From contig JAAEAF010000230.1 in the NCBI GenBank assembly GCA_011037195.1, positions 103,924-167,923 on the forward strand: a stretch of DNA of 64,000 bases, given 5' to 3'. Under the pieces are notes generated by a model. It had not been told where the DNA came from. It did not search any database and saw nothing but the letters and a program-made list of their open reading frames with translations. Origin of the DNA: Triatoma infestans (taxonomy: Eukaryota; Arthropoda; Insecta; Hemiptera; Reduviidae). Of the stretch, positions 44,461 through 56,074 are shown one piece after another (position 1 is the first letter of the stretch; each line of letters opens with the position of its first letter). The position numbers and the translations under genes were made by a program.

Positions 44461-44751
44461 ATAATTTTTAGATTTATTTATTATTTAAAAATTATATCTT
44501 GTTTCTTCTTGCCATCACATCACAATTGCTAAAATAGCTAGGAAGCTCCAGCGCGTGCAACCTCTCATTGGTTAACTCTCATGGGCACAAGCATTTCGAT
44601 TCGAACATCCAATCATCTATTGTATTGCTGGCTGGGTTGGTAGTTTGGCGCTTGCACACTTCCCCAATCTTGTGTATTTATGATATGACAATGAGCTACA
44701 TTTGCAATTGGAAGAAAATTTATCATTTTATAATATATAACTGTAATAAAA

Positions 44752-44795
44752 CGAGTAAGAGACATCATGTGAGTGTTTCACACCGGATTTTTGTT
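44752..44795 (+). repeat. Repeat A 3' end
   Basis: GTAAGAGACATCATGTGAGT then GTTTCACACCGGATTTTT, lying inside the 612-bp TIR element. Confidence 0.65.
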
Positions 44796-44959
44796 GTTTT
44801 AAAGATATATTCTGCTAGTAAACTTTTATAGGAGAATGAGGTTAATCCTAGACTGGAATATGTCTCCAACCTTCCTTATTAGGCATTTCCCTGGTTCCAA
44901 ATGGATGGATGTCCAACGAACCTAGGGCTGCGACCTGAGTGATGACAAATTACTATCAG

Positions 44960-45060
44960 ACATGGTGGATAGGACGCTATGGTCAGTTCGATGGATTCTC
45001 AGAGGCCCAGATCTTACGTCTTTGAACTTCTATGTTTGTGGATCGCTGAAAAGTATATAT
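44960..45060 (+). pseudogene. Possible DDE transposase C-terminal trace
   Basis: RWILRGPDLTSLNFYVCGSLKSIY resembles the W..RSPDLTPLDFFLWG.LKS..Y block around the last catalytic residue of Tc1/mariner-like transposases. It sits just inside the right TIR, where the transposase end would be expected. Very short, so the call leans on position. Confidence 0.45.
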
Positions 45061-45228
45061 ATTCCAAGAGAGATGATTGGTTGTTTGAATCGAAATGTTT
45101 GTATCCATGGGAGATAACCAATGAAAGATTGAACGCGCTGTAGCTTCCTAACTTCAGTAACTCAGCGTTATAGAAAGCGCATTCGAGAGAAGGAATACAT
45201 TTCGAATAGCTCTTGTAATCCTCTTCTT

Positions 45229-45351
45229 ACTTTCTCTTACTCCTAGTAAGAGGAAGTATTGTAATCGTGTCAAATTTTCGATATTGAGTTTTCACCGGAA
45301 ATATCCGTTTTGAGGTCCTCTGAGTCCAAAAAAGTGTTTTTTAGCAAATAT

Positions 45352-45390
<39 letters not shown>

Positions 45391-46245
45391 TGTGTGTATT
45401 GAACAGCACAGCTCAAAAACAAAAAACCGTAGAAAGTTGAAACTTGATATTTCGTTTAGGTATCACCATGGAATCTGACAGTGGGTCATCTGTCAAAAAT
45501 TCCTCAACCGGAAGTAGCACTTTACTTGTTGTTTTTTTTTTTACTTTTTTGCGTTTTTCACAAAAATGGCTCTGACGATTTTCTTCAAACTTAGTATATC
45601 AGCTACACATACAATGATCTGCAACTTTTATTTGAAACATTTCTCTGGGAAAATTCATTTAAGGGCAGTTATAGGGGAGGGATGGGGTTAGGTTTACATC
45701 TAAAGTGCTATTTCAGTTTATTAAACAATTCCATCATCTAAATAATGTTAATTAGAATTAAATATTTTGTTGGTATTCCGAGTTCGAAAAAATCAGATGA
45801 CCGGAAGTGCGTTTACTTTACCACTTTACTAAATGATTTTTCCACTTTTTCGCGATTTTCTCAAAAATGGCTCCGTCGGATTTCTTCAAACTTCGCATAT
45901 CAACTACACATACAATGATTTACAACTTTTATTTAAAACATTTCTCTAGGAAAATTCATTTAATGGCACTTTTGGTTGGAGGGGTGGGGTTATGTTTTTT
46001 TTTTCTAAAGTACTATCATAGTTAATTATACAATTCTATCATCCAAACAAAATTAATTAGAATTAATGGGTGGCCAGAATTCCGAGGTTCAAGGAAATTA
46101 GTTAACCGGAAGTACGCTTTTACTGAACTGTTTTTTCATTTTTCGTCGAATTTCATTAAATTTGGTACACAAACTATAAAATTTGTCAATTATAATTTTG
46201 AGAACTGGTGTAAGAGAAAGTTGTGTGAGTGTTTCACACCAGATT
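45229..46245 (+). repeat. Repeat A, longest and best-preserved copy (1,017 bp)
   Basis: 5' hairpin CTCTTACT/AGTAAGAG (45234-45252); 11-bp inverted repeat CTTTCTCTTAC (45230-45240) and GTAAGAGAAAG (46210-46220); 3' stem-loop GTGTGA/TCACAC (46223-46239) then CAGATTTTTT. (GT)n at 45357-45390. Three ACCGGAAGT motifs (near 45510, 45800, 46104), each followed by T-rich sequence and, for the first two, AAAAATGGCTC and ACATTTCTCTRGGAAAATTC. The first two sections are ~290-bp direct repeats of each other. No coding capacity. Confidence 0.9.
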
Positions 46246-48354
46246 TTTTTTCAGTGAGTGTTGGGAAAATTGTTTTTTATTATTGGTTTTATCAAAAATT
46301 AATTTGTTTGTAAACAAGGATTATTGGTAATTTTATTTTTATAAAACTTGCTATTAATAAATCGGACAAACAATTGCCATTTGATAATCCTCCATTTCCT
46401 CAGATACCACCCCATCTTTATGAACAATACTAGATAATTCCATTCGCCACTTTTACGGAGACATTTTCAAAAAATACTGATATCTGATATTTTTCTTTTC
46501 AACACTAAAAAAAAAATTCTATTTTCCCCTACTATGACCATTTAATATCTAATCCATAAATTGACATGACATTTAGGAAATTTTATGCTCTTTCCAACGA
46601 TATAATTAGATTTCTTATTACACCAGTGGTCTAAGATTTATGTGCGATTTTTTGAGGTGAAGTCGACAAATGTCAAAAAAAAAAAAAAAAAAAGTCACAG
46701 AATGTATTATAACACCGATTGGAAATTAGACCATAGTTTTATATGAACTTTCTTTATTACATTTGAAGTGATCATTGTGACATTAATAATTCATTATATT
46801 TTACTAAGTATAGCAAATATGATTAAAAGATAGTGCAGAAAACAAAAGATATTGGTTAATTTGTCTTGCCTAATAAGTACTTCAGTTCCGAAAACATTTC
46901 AGTTTTATCACATTAAGATTTTGCAATTAATAATTAATTGTTTTGTTTTGCATTTGAAACTAACTCTTTCTTTTCAATAACGTATTGTTACTAAATATTT
47001 GCTAATTACATGATTTTAAAATCAATATACTTTGTTTTATTATTAACACAGATATCAAATGTATCAAATATACAATGATAAAAATATCTTTTGTGAAGAT
47101 AAGATGGGCAAAATGATTTATATAATATGATGCAATTCATTCAAATTATCGATTATCCAACTATTGATTATATAATTTTTAGTTAATTGTAAGAAAATTT
47201 CTAAATGATGTAGATCTATCTAATATCTCTTAAAATGAAATTGCGACTTTCGAACAGAGTTTTGGGAATACATTTCATGTCTAAAACTCTTTGGGATTGC
47301 AACTATTATGGTCTCCGTTGTTAAAAAGGAATTATTCAAAATAAAATAAAATAAAAAAACTTTAAAACCATATTACCAAGTGTAATGGTAGTAATTTTGA
47401 TATCTGAAACTAATTACACCATTGTCTTTCTTGACCAAAACGTGCCCAGTTTAATATAACCTATCTTATTTCCAATCAAACTGACTCTTTATCAGTTGCT
47501 CTTTCTTATAGGACGCTATCTAGTTTTTACCAAAGAAGTGTGGGGGAGAGAGTGTCACCAAATAATTTGTACAAAGGTCTGACTCTTTTGACTAACATTT
47601 TATAGTTTTACTAGTGGTGGTGATCTTCGTGACCATAGATAAATTCTAATTTCAGGGAGTCCGAATATAAAGGTACGTGATACCTTTCCCAACAGTAATT
47701 CCGCTTTTCTATGTCACATGCGCCATTATTTTTATAAGTGAATAGATATATATATATATAAAACACTTTTGACTTTGATGCAATCACCTCAAACTGCAAA
47801 ATACTGATATTCCTTAGTACTGTTGCTGTCACCATATTTTTTTTTCACTATAGCCCAAAACTTATGGCCCCTTCTTCTGATTCCAAACACACTTGATTCG
47901 GTGCTGCTGGTATTTCCTGATATGTGTGCCATACTATATTAAAAAGTACTGACACAATCAGCTATACATTTTTCCGCTCAGATTAACAGTATTTTTCCTA
48001 AGTGCCCAATTATACAACAAAAACGTATATTACAGATATGTGGAGACTAGAGAGGATTTTATTGGAAAGTGAGAAAATCACCGTATTAATTTATTTTTAT
48101 AAACCCCAGCCAAAAATTTACTGTGAATCATTCACTTTCTTTTCAAGCAATTCTCGCTTGATAAATTTTATTCAAACACTAAATTTGCACTAGATTTTTG
48201 AGACTGCAGTTTTAGAAGACTTTCTACTGAGTTTCCTTATTGCAAACCAATTGCCACAGGAATTCCAAGAAAAGCCCATTCGTGCCATTATTGTTTAACA
48301 TGTCGGATATCTATTTGACCATGTAGAATATGTAGGTGTATTCAGAATATGTAG
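46246..48354. other. No recognised feature
   Basis: AT-rich, a poly(A) run at 46675-46693, short frames only. Confidence 0.5.
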
Positions 48355-49378
48355 GTACGTGGTACCTGAATGCAATATGCACGAGCGCCGTCGCGATTCA
48401 TCGCGAAATCGTTTCATTTAATGGGCAGGACGTTGTGTCAATTAACATGTGGCAAAATGCGTACCAAAGTTCAATTTGGGAAGAACGGAAATTCACGATG
48501 AAGAGAGAAGTAGACGGCCGTCCGTCGTGGTGACTAATGAGCGGGTGCAAAAAATTGAAGACCATATTCGTGTTGATCGCCGCTCGACCGACCGTTGATG
48601 TTCTGCACAAACTTTCACGAACTGTTGTTCATGATATCGTGAGTGATTGACTGAGATATCGGAAGTTGTGTGCAAGAAGGGTCCCGAAGATACTTACTGA
48701 AGAACACAAAATCAACAGAGTCAGAGCCGTGCGAATGTTTCTTGAGCGTTTCGAGACGAAGGCGAGACATTTCTCGACTCTATAGTGACGGGAGATGAAA
48801 CTTGGGTTTACCACCATACCCCATAGAGCAAACGACAATCAGTGGAGTGGTGACAATCAACACATTCTTCTTTAGAAAAAAAAAATTCAAAATTCAGAAA
48901 TCATTTCAAAAAATCATGGCGGCAGTTTTCTGGGACAAAAAACGGGGTTCTACTAGTCGAATTTTTGTGGAAAGGTAAAACAATCAACGCTGTAAGATAG
49001 TGAGATCCTCAAGAAACTTCGCAGAGCCATACAAAACAAACACCTTGGGATGCTGGCGAAGGGAGTCTGTCTCCTTCATGGCAATGCTCGTCTGCACACC
49101 GTTCGTGCAACACAAGAATGTTGTTGACATCATTTGTTTGGGATGTTTTAAATCACTCCCTCACAGCACTGATCTCACACCTAGCAACTATCATCTCTAC
49201 ACTACATTCAAGGAATGTCTGGGAGGAAAACACTTTTCCGATGACGACTAGGTTAAAATCGAAGTGGAGAACTGGCTAAAAGCCAATACTTATACTAGAA
49301 TCCCTGCATGTATCATTAAAATATATGCATTTTCGTATTTTTAAAAAATCTTGTAACCTATTCCGGATAACCCTCGTA
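48355..49378 (+). pseudogene. mariner-type transposon of a second family, left end lost
   Basis: The right terminus reads (complement) TACGAGGGTTATCCGGAATA, typical of mariner ends and different from the 5436 family. No matching left end was found. Transposase blocks on the plus strand, in several frames: SINMWQNAYQSSIWEERKFTMKREVDGRPS (48440-48530); RKLCARRVPKILTEEHKINR (48662-48720); TGDETWVYHHTP (48790-48825, first Asp kept); LLHGNARLHTVRATQE (49075-49122, second Asp replaced by Gly); HSTDLTPSNYHLYTTFKECLGGKHF (49163-49240, last Asp replaced by Asn). Two of three catalytic residues are gone, plus frameshifts. Confidence 0.8.
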
Positions 49379-50099
49379 TTATAGCATGCATTTAATTGGC
49401 CCTTTGCTTGAACAATCTTGACTTCAACTGATAGATTCCCCTAACTCTCTAAAAATAAAAAGATAAGAAACAATCTAAGATAGAGTTAGAGCAAGCTAAG
49501 AAGAAGCCAAAGACTCGTCCAGAGTTGTTCTGACATCCTATTCAAATTTCGAGTCTGAATAAAATTTATTTAGTGAAATCTGAGAACAACATTAAGAAAA
49601 TTGTAGGTTTCATGTATATTTTAACTGACACTTAATAATAAACTGGATAATGATTTTCCTTTGTACACTTCAAAATCTCTCTAGAGCATGGATTGGCAAC
49701 CTTAATCACCCGCATCAACATTTCGGATGACTCTTCAAATATTCGTCCAAAGTTTTAATTTTTTTGATTGAATTTTAATTTTAATTTCAATCACAATAAT
49801 GCTAGTCGAATTGACGTGAGCAGTCTGTTGTTTGTCTGCCTAAACTTGTTAGAAAAGATTCTTCTAAATAGCATGCGCAGATCGTAGAGAACTAAAAAAT
49901 TACAATTATATTTGATATTTGTTACATTTAAAGAAAAAATAATTTTGTACACTTAATCACATAAAAAATTATTATATTAAAAAGAAATCTTAGAATTCTT
50001 ATTTTTTAGAACGATTTTGTACCAAATATTAACTCGCCAAACTGTATGTACAATACGTTACAGGTACTAACTAGTAAATAGTGGCAACATGGGCAGTTT
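49379..50099. other. No recognised feature
   Basis: AT-rich. 49960-50030 resembles 32760-32815 (AAATCTTAGAATTCTTATTT, AGAACGATTTT), a short unidentified repeat. Confidence 0.4.
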
Positions 50100-50240
50100 T
50101 AACAGCCAGACAGTGAGCTGTCAAAACTACACTAGAGGCTCCTGGGAAGAGAAAATCTAAGGGCTGCACAGGTGAACTCGAACCCGGGACCTCCGCTTGG
50201 GAGCCCATAGCGCTAGCCACTTTAGCTAATCCCCTCCCTA
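50100..50240 (-). mobile_element. tRNA-headed SINE, 5' part, minus strand
   Basis: Complement reads GGGGATTAGCTAAAGTGGCT, AGCGGAGGTCCCGGGTTCGA (B box) and CAGCCCTTAGATTTTCTCTT, GGAGCCTCTAG. The 3' half is missing. Confidence 0.75.
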
Positions 50241-50549
50241 TTATGTTTTTCTTTTTTTTGCAAACTATTGATCCTATATTTTGGAAAATATTTGAAAGTA
50301 AATATATTTATGTAAACAAGAATCAAAACTGGTATCTAATTTTTAGTAATTATTCAAATTAAGGCTTACTTGTCTGTTTAATAATCAATCATTTAATTTA
50401 ATAAAATATGATATTGGTTAGTTATTATTTAATTACATATTAGCCAATATAAAATAACTGACAGGTTAAAAAAAAAAATTAAGTATTAAATTATTGATAT
50501 TAAAAAGTAAGTAAAACACTATTTTAAAAAAAAAACGCTATCTGAGTAT

Positions 50550-50672
50550 TCTCAATGAATGCCGGTCTCCTGGCAATGTTCTCTCATTTACAGACACTGC
50601 CGACCACCGGATAGTGATCTATAGAGTTCAAAGAAGAGAAATAGCAGCTCTCTCGAACTTAGGGACCTTCAC
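50550..50672 (-). mobile_element. SINE body fragment, minus strand, diverged
   Basis: AATGCCGGTCTCCTGGCAAT, ACAGACACTGCCGACCACCG and GATAGTGATCTATAGAG match the complement of the SINE body. Confidence 0.5.
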
Positions 50673-50948
50673 GTCAAAACTCAAACACACTCAAAACAAA
50701 CTGATTTTATTTACAAATTCAAACATCAACATTAACCAGTTGTTGCAATATACAAGGATCAGAAAAGAGTAAATAATAGAATTGTTTGTACATTGTTTGA
50801 GTAAGAAGTAAGTAAATGTAAAGTAATACCTAATTTTTCAGAGGGGCTTTACGTCCCCGTCTATCGATCAGATGTCTTGGATGGTGGCGGATAGCAAACA
50901 TTTTATTACACTATAATAAGATATATTAAAATTCAATTAAAATCCAAG

Positions 50949-51163
50949 GTGGGGAAGGGAAAATCCAAGTAGTTAGCGTACTGGACTCCCATGCGGAGGA
51001 CCCGGATTAGAGTCCAGCTGTGCTGCCCTTAGATTTTTCTCTTAGGAGCCTATACAGCTCACTGTCCGGTGATGGACAGTGTTGTCTGTAACGAGATAAC
51101 ACTGTCCGGAGGCCGGCAGTGCACTGAGAAGATGTTGACGCGCCTTAAATAAAATAAAAAATA
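50949..51163 (+). mobile_element. tRNA-headed SINE, near complete
   Basis: Head AAGTAGTTAGCGTACTGGAC, degraded B box CCCGGATTAGAGTCC, body GTGCTGCCCTTAGATTTTTC and CTCACTGTCCGGTGATGGAC, and tail GTTGACGCGCCTTAAATAAA with an A-rich end; a short deletion removes GGCTCCGGCGCCAATGACC. Flanked by AAAATCCAAGG (50938-50948) and AAAATTCCAAGG (51164-51175), a probable target duplication. Confidence 0.8.
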
Positions 51164-51234
51164 AAAATTCCAAGGCCAAGACCGGGAATCGAGTATAGTA
51201 ACACAATACATCTCAGTTTTGCGGTCCACGTTTT

Positions 51235-51530
51235 TTAGCACTTAGCGCCTGACATTTTTTTGAACAATAGTCTTTTTTTCTCTCTCTCTCTCTTGGCATC
51301 AACTTTGTTGGCCGCATCACAAAAAGGAATTTTAAGGTTGGCCTTCTGTCGTGCTTGGATTGCTTTCTTAGCTAGCGAGTCCACTCTCTCATTTACTTTG
51401 ATACCAACACGTGCAGATTTTCCTTTGATCGTTAGTTCCATAACATTGTTTAATATACTTAAAATTAGATTATCTACTTCTAGATCGCAAGTTAAAATGT
51501 CTTTTAAATAATCTTTTAAAAAGTAATTGA
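51235..51530 (-). pseudogene. Possible LINE RNase H fragment, minus strand
   Basis: The frame contains RVGIKVNERVDSLAKKAIQ, resembling the HVGI.GNERADSLAK.A block at the end of retrotransposon RNase H domains, followed by an IPFCDAANKV segment (cf. IPYSDLK). Upstream residues are open but not recognised. Confidence 0.5.
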
Positions 51531-53829
51531 AATAAAGCGATTTCTTTTGTTGCTAGTACCGAGAAAGAATAATATGGTGTCAGTAAGAGACGGTGAATTT
51601 GGAATTTCGTTTGTAGATCGCCATCAACTTTAAATATGTTAAACAGAAAAACAGAACTTTTAGTTTATTTAATATTTCTAGAATCCTACCCTTATTTATT
51701 ATATATTTAATATTCATTCTTAAGAACTGTCGCTTTAAGAAGAAGTCGCCTTTCTGGCCTCTCCAATTTGCCGGCGCCAATATGCAAACACTAAATAAGG
51801 CAGCCCTGTTTGATATAATCGCGTAGAAATCTGATTAAATGAAGGTTATTTTTATATAACCGTTAAGGATGAAGTTTATAACATTAAAACGAGGTCAAAC
51901 GTTAATTCTTCCATCCAAAATGAATTAATATACAACAAACCCTATTTCCAATTGAAATTGTATCATTTTAAAATTAAAATTGTTTAATTAGTTAATTTAT
52001 TTGATTTATTTGAATTGAAATAATAATTATATTAAAAATTATATAAGTTAAAGAAAAAAAAAAATTATAAATCATAAATAATTTAACGCTAGGATGGTCA
52101 TTAGGGTCATCATTAACAATTTTTGTAGGCTGTAATTTTTAATAACTCTTCCTATTTATAACATAGAGGTTACAAACTTCTCTGTTTAAATAAATGTAAT
52201 TACGTCGTATAATAAAAACGTTTGGTAAAAATAAAAGGTCAGGAAGAAAAAAAACATAATAATTAGTATTACCATTTTTGTAATTCTTACAAAACAAAAA
52301 TCCAACTTGTTAACTTTATCTAATAGAAAATTTATTACCATCTTAAATTTTAATAATTTATTACCACTGTAATTAATAAAATATAGGTTTATTAAATCAT
52401 GATATCTTTTAATATTTAAATATTACTACAATTTGTGAGCTTTTTTCTGTCTATCTAAATATTAATAATAAATTGGTCCAAAGAATGGTCAATAAATCAT
52501 TATTAATGATAAAGCGGTACAATGGTTCGCAATGACCTCAGTAGCCACCAATAATTTTTGGTACTAAATTAAAAAACAAAAAAAGGTTACCAGAGTTATT
52601 TAGAACATAATATGAGGGAATAATTTAATCATAAAAATTATTTATTGAAAATATTATTAGTATCAGTGATTTTTATTAGTTGATTAAATCGTACGATTCG
52701 TTCTTTATATCAGTTCTCATGACCGATACAATTTTTTTTTTTTTGTTAAGATAAAGTTAAGTTTTATCTCAATATTGTAATTGGATTTTAACTTAATCTT
52801 TTATTTGTTCGGTTTTGTTAAAATAATTTAAGGAATTGTTTAATTAATGGTAACTATTAAAATTGAGTTCATATTCTGCAGAAAATAATGATGCTGCCAG
52901 TATGTGAGTTGCAAAGTGCGCTATGCATTTCTGTTAGTTTAATCTTCATAATCATCCCCTCCAATTATTACTCGCATCGGGGATAATTTTCATCAGGAGA
53001 GGGATTCATAAACATTTCACCCCACCCCCACCCCGTCCAATGTGTATATATTCTTCTGATCGTCAAACTGGGATGTAAGTATAATTGAAATTTGTGGGAT
53101 AAGAGAGTTAGAAAACTAAACTACACTGATGATTTACTGGTATATTATTAATTAAATAATATATTGTCTGGATTTTACAGTTAAATTAGACTAGAGATAG
53201 AGAAAGAGTAGCGTAACGATAATAAAGCAAGCGATATGGCATACGGACAGATAGACAGATAAACTGGTAGAGTGATACCTTCTTGAAGGTTGTGTGATGG
53301 ATGCAAGAAACTTGAAATAATATTAAATTTTAAATAAATCTAAATTATCAAAATATGTTGCAAAGGACCAACCAGGTATAAAGTCCTGTTACTCGTACGG
53401 TTCAAGAACAATTATGGCATTGTACTGTACTACCCCTTCTTCTCACAGGGGAGGAATTGAAACAAAGAGAAGAGATATTTTAGGACAGACTCGTTCTAGC
53501 TACCAAAGTGAAAACATCAGAGCCAGTATCAAGTTTTAAGAATTATTCCAATTAATTTATAAGCATATTGTTGTTAACTTAATTTCTCTTAGAGAATATA
53601 TTGTTTTAAACTACCAGTGTGTTCTCAATTATTATTACTTCTATCTCAAACAAACACACAAGCCCCTTTCGCTAAAACGCTCACGCCACAACCAACTACT
53701 ACAAACATCACCAATCACATTACAGTTGAAAACTTCCTCGCTTTTATGGTGGTCGAATCTACCCCGTCTTCGTTTCTGCTAGGGTTAAATAGAAAGGTCT
53801 GACTGCCTTAGGATGTAATGTTGAGGCAG
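51531..53829. other. Very AT-rich sequence with no recognised feature
   Basis: 51800-52900 is nearly all A/T. A GC-richer patch at 52890-53050 with CACCCCACCCCCACCCC is unexplained. Confidence 0.5.
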
Positions 53830-54415
53830 TGTGGTAGGAGATTATTATTATTAGTTGTCTGTGAGGAAGGACCAAACCCTTCGCTATCCAAAGCCTCACT
53901 GGGCTCATAGAGCTACCCCAAGAAAAACAACAACAAACCGGAATTAGAACAAATATCCAGACTCGGATCTAATCTATCTAAGATTTACCACAGTCCGAAC
54001 AAATCGGACAGTAACTTCTTCTTCTTCTTAATCATTCCTCGTTTACCTTTCAGTGTCGAGGTGACACTAACCTTAAGGGGAAATAGCCTGACCTCTTCCA
54101 CAGACATCCTGTTCCGACCAAAGGTCCTAAACCTAATTTCCTCACGACTTAGGCAATCTGTCATAGGATGGATTGGTGTACCTTCTCTGTCTCACAGGCT
54201 CTACGAAATGGATCCGGCATTAGCCAGCCCCATTACGTACAGATGTCTCCTTAAACGACAATGTCCAGTAAGGGATCCAACCAGATGCCTGAGAGCACTC
54301 CGTGAAAGACACGGCAACATCTCACTAATAGCCCTGTCCGTACCCCCGAAGAGCATTTTGGACTGCCGACAACCAACTGTGCTGTGTGCTACTTCTTCTC
54401 TGTCATCTTAGATGG
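53830..54415 (-). pseudogene. RNase-H-type LINE C-terminal remnant, minus strand
   Basis: Reading the complement from 54415: AISEMLPCLSRSALRHLVGSLTGHCRLRRHLYVMGLANAGSI (54335-54205) matches the LLTGHCRLN.H...MGL segment of RNase-H LINEs. The knuckle is lost to stops. Further on CLSREEIRFRTFGRNRMSVEEV corresponds to the CP.L...R...LG block. The 3' UTR runs to about 53830. The plus-strand 116-codon frame at 54061-54411 is a shadow of this. Confidence 0.7.
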
Positions 54416-54689
54416 CTATACATCTGTGAGTTCAACGTATAGGTAGTCTCTACGTCTATATATGTGAGATTTTACTTAGGCATTAAACTTAATTTCTTAT
54501 CTCTTTCTTTTATGCAATTACCATAGAATTACCCATGTCATTCTATCTTTGGCCGAGGTGATAACAAGGGCTCTGGCAACTTATCTTCCATTTAGAAGCC
54601 CAATGAACCAATGTGGCGCCTAATTGGTTTTTCATTCGAATGCAAGCCCGATCATAAATTACATTGTATTTAAAAAAATAATGCATGAA

Positions 54690-55050
54690 ATACTCACATA
54701 ACTTTCTCTTACAGCCGTAAACACAACCATAACACTGACCAATTTTCCTACAGCTTGTAATTTTTACTCAACGTAAAGTTGCCTTAATGAATGATACATA
54801 TTTAACACAATAGCAGCTAGAATTTGAAGGTAAATGTGGATGTGAACCTATTCTATAAATTCCACTTCCACGTAACCGTTTTTCTTTATATTTGGAAATC
54901 TAGCAATGTTTTTAACGTACCTAATTAACCACTAATAATTAACCATTAATAAACCATGAATTAATGAATTATAATGGAAAGCTTAATATTGTTGCCCACC
55001 TCTCAATTTTTCCTAGAAAAATGTTTAAAATAAAGTGATATTGAAGTGTT
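54690..55050 (-). repeat. Repeat A fragment, minus orientation
   Basis: ATGAAATACTCACATAACTT then TCTCTTACAG is the complement of the 3' end. AACTTCCACGT-like and CCTAGAAAAATGTTTAAAAT segments follow in repeat A order. Confidence 0.55.
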
Positions 55051-55319
55051 AGGCATTTTATGTATAATAAAAGGTGAAAATATTAAAACTTTTATTAATA
55101 AAATTGCTAAAGACTGAAGACTACCAACCATTTTATACTTAAATAAACAGAACTTTCGACCAAAAAAAGTAGCGAATCAGATTTAATAGTCAGAAATATC
55201 AACAAATGACTTATCCTCCTGTTAGCTTTAATTCCATACCCTTTTTCTACTGCAAATTTGGTTCGATATCTTGAGAACTATATATATTGATATAATGACT
55301 TATATAGAGTCCAAACTTA

Positions 55320-55740
55320 TACGAGACTAAAACGACAAGGACTTAAAAAACGGAACAAATTCCTACTGCGTCGTAGGCGGAATATGGAAATTACCATTGG
55401 AACAAAACAGACACAAAAAATATATCTGCGTATTGAATTACGGATTGAACTACCGATTAACTTACGGATTGAACTGTGAGGTTCAACCAATACTTCAAAT
55501 TCTCAGAAAATCCAGTCTTTTTAATTGAAAATTATCATAGTACAAACTCTTCGTTTAATGTCTCTAATTGTACTCTTCATAATGATCTCAAAATTTCATC
55601 TGCAACGGAAAAAGTAAAAAAACTATCGCAATTTCTAAGGCCCTCTTTTTTTTTTTTTTTACTGAAATCCTCTTTTACAAAATCTATCTGGCCCCTACAA
55701 CTATTCCAGACAATCTAAATCCGAGATTATCCCGAGATAG
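55320..55740 (+). pseudogene. Jockey-like LINE C-terminal remnant
   Basis: RLKRQGLKKRNKFLLRRRRNM near 55327-55390 (cf. QLKRLLHNRSKLSLDNKR in the element at 8692), then RIELRIELPINLRIEL-stop-GSTNTSN near 55430-55500 (cf. YGIELWGSTKHSN), then TNSSFNVSNCTLHNDLKI at 55543-55596 (cf. NAPFYVSNRTIHPDLI). A 20-bp unit (TTACGGATTGAACT) is repeated locally. Confidence 0.65.
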
Positions 55741-56074
55741 AAGTAATAAAACTCCAGCGAGAGTATTGCCAATGGACAGCTTCTCTGCTTCAGTTAGTCC
55801 AGTCCAGAATACCGTTACCTTCCCTAATTATATTTTATTTCAAATCTTGAGAATGACAAATAAAAAGAAAGAGAGAGAGAAATAAAAAGGGCGGCAAAAT
55901 AAAGGGCTGCAATACAATCATTTGGTCAATTGAATAGGCAAGTTGGTACAAAGTGAATAGTCAAGCCCATCTCTGGTAATATCCTTTAATCGTCCTTACA
56001 TATTTCAATCTTCTCATAGTTCCTTTAACCCAATTTTTTTTTTTTTTAGGAGTTCCTTAATACTGAAGCTTTCT

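Larger units (their letters stand above)
44539..45150. mobile_element. 612-bp TIR element with 78-bp inverted ends
   Basis: Left end 44541-44618 (GGAAGCTCCAGCGCGTGCAA.., CATTTCGATTCGAACA, CCAATCATCT) and right end 45071-45148 (complement GGAAGCTACAGCGCGTTCAA.., CATTTCGATTCAAACA, CCAATCATCT) are the same length and agree at most positions. Each is flanked by TA (44539-44540, 45149-45150), pointing to the Tc1/mariner superfamily. Inside are a transposase-like trace and a repeat A 3' end (44752-44795). Confidence 0.75.

Noticed and set aside
54061..54411. 116-codon plus-strand gene
   Set aside because: Shadow frame opposite an RNase-H LINE remnant on the minus strand.
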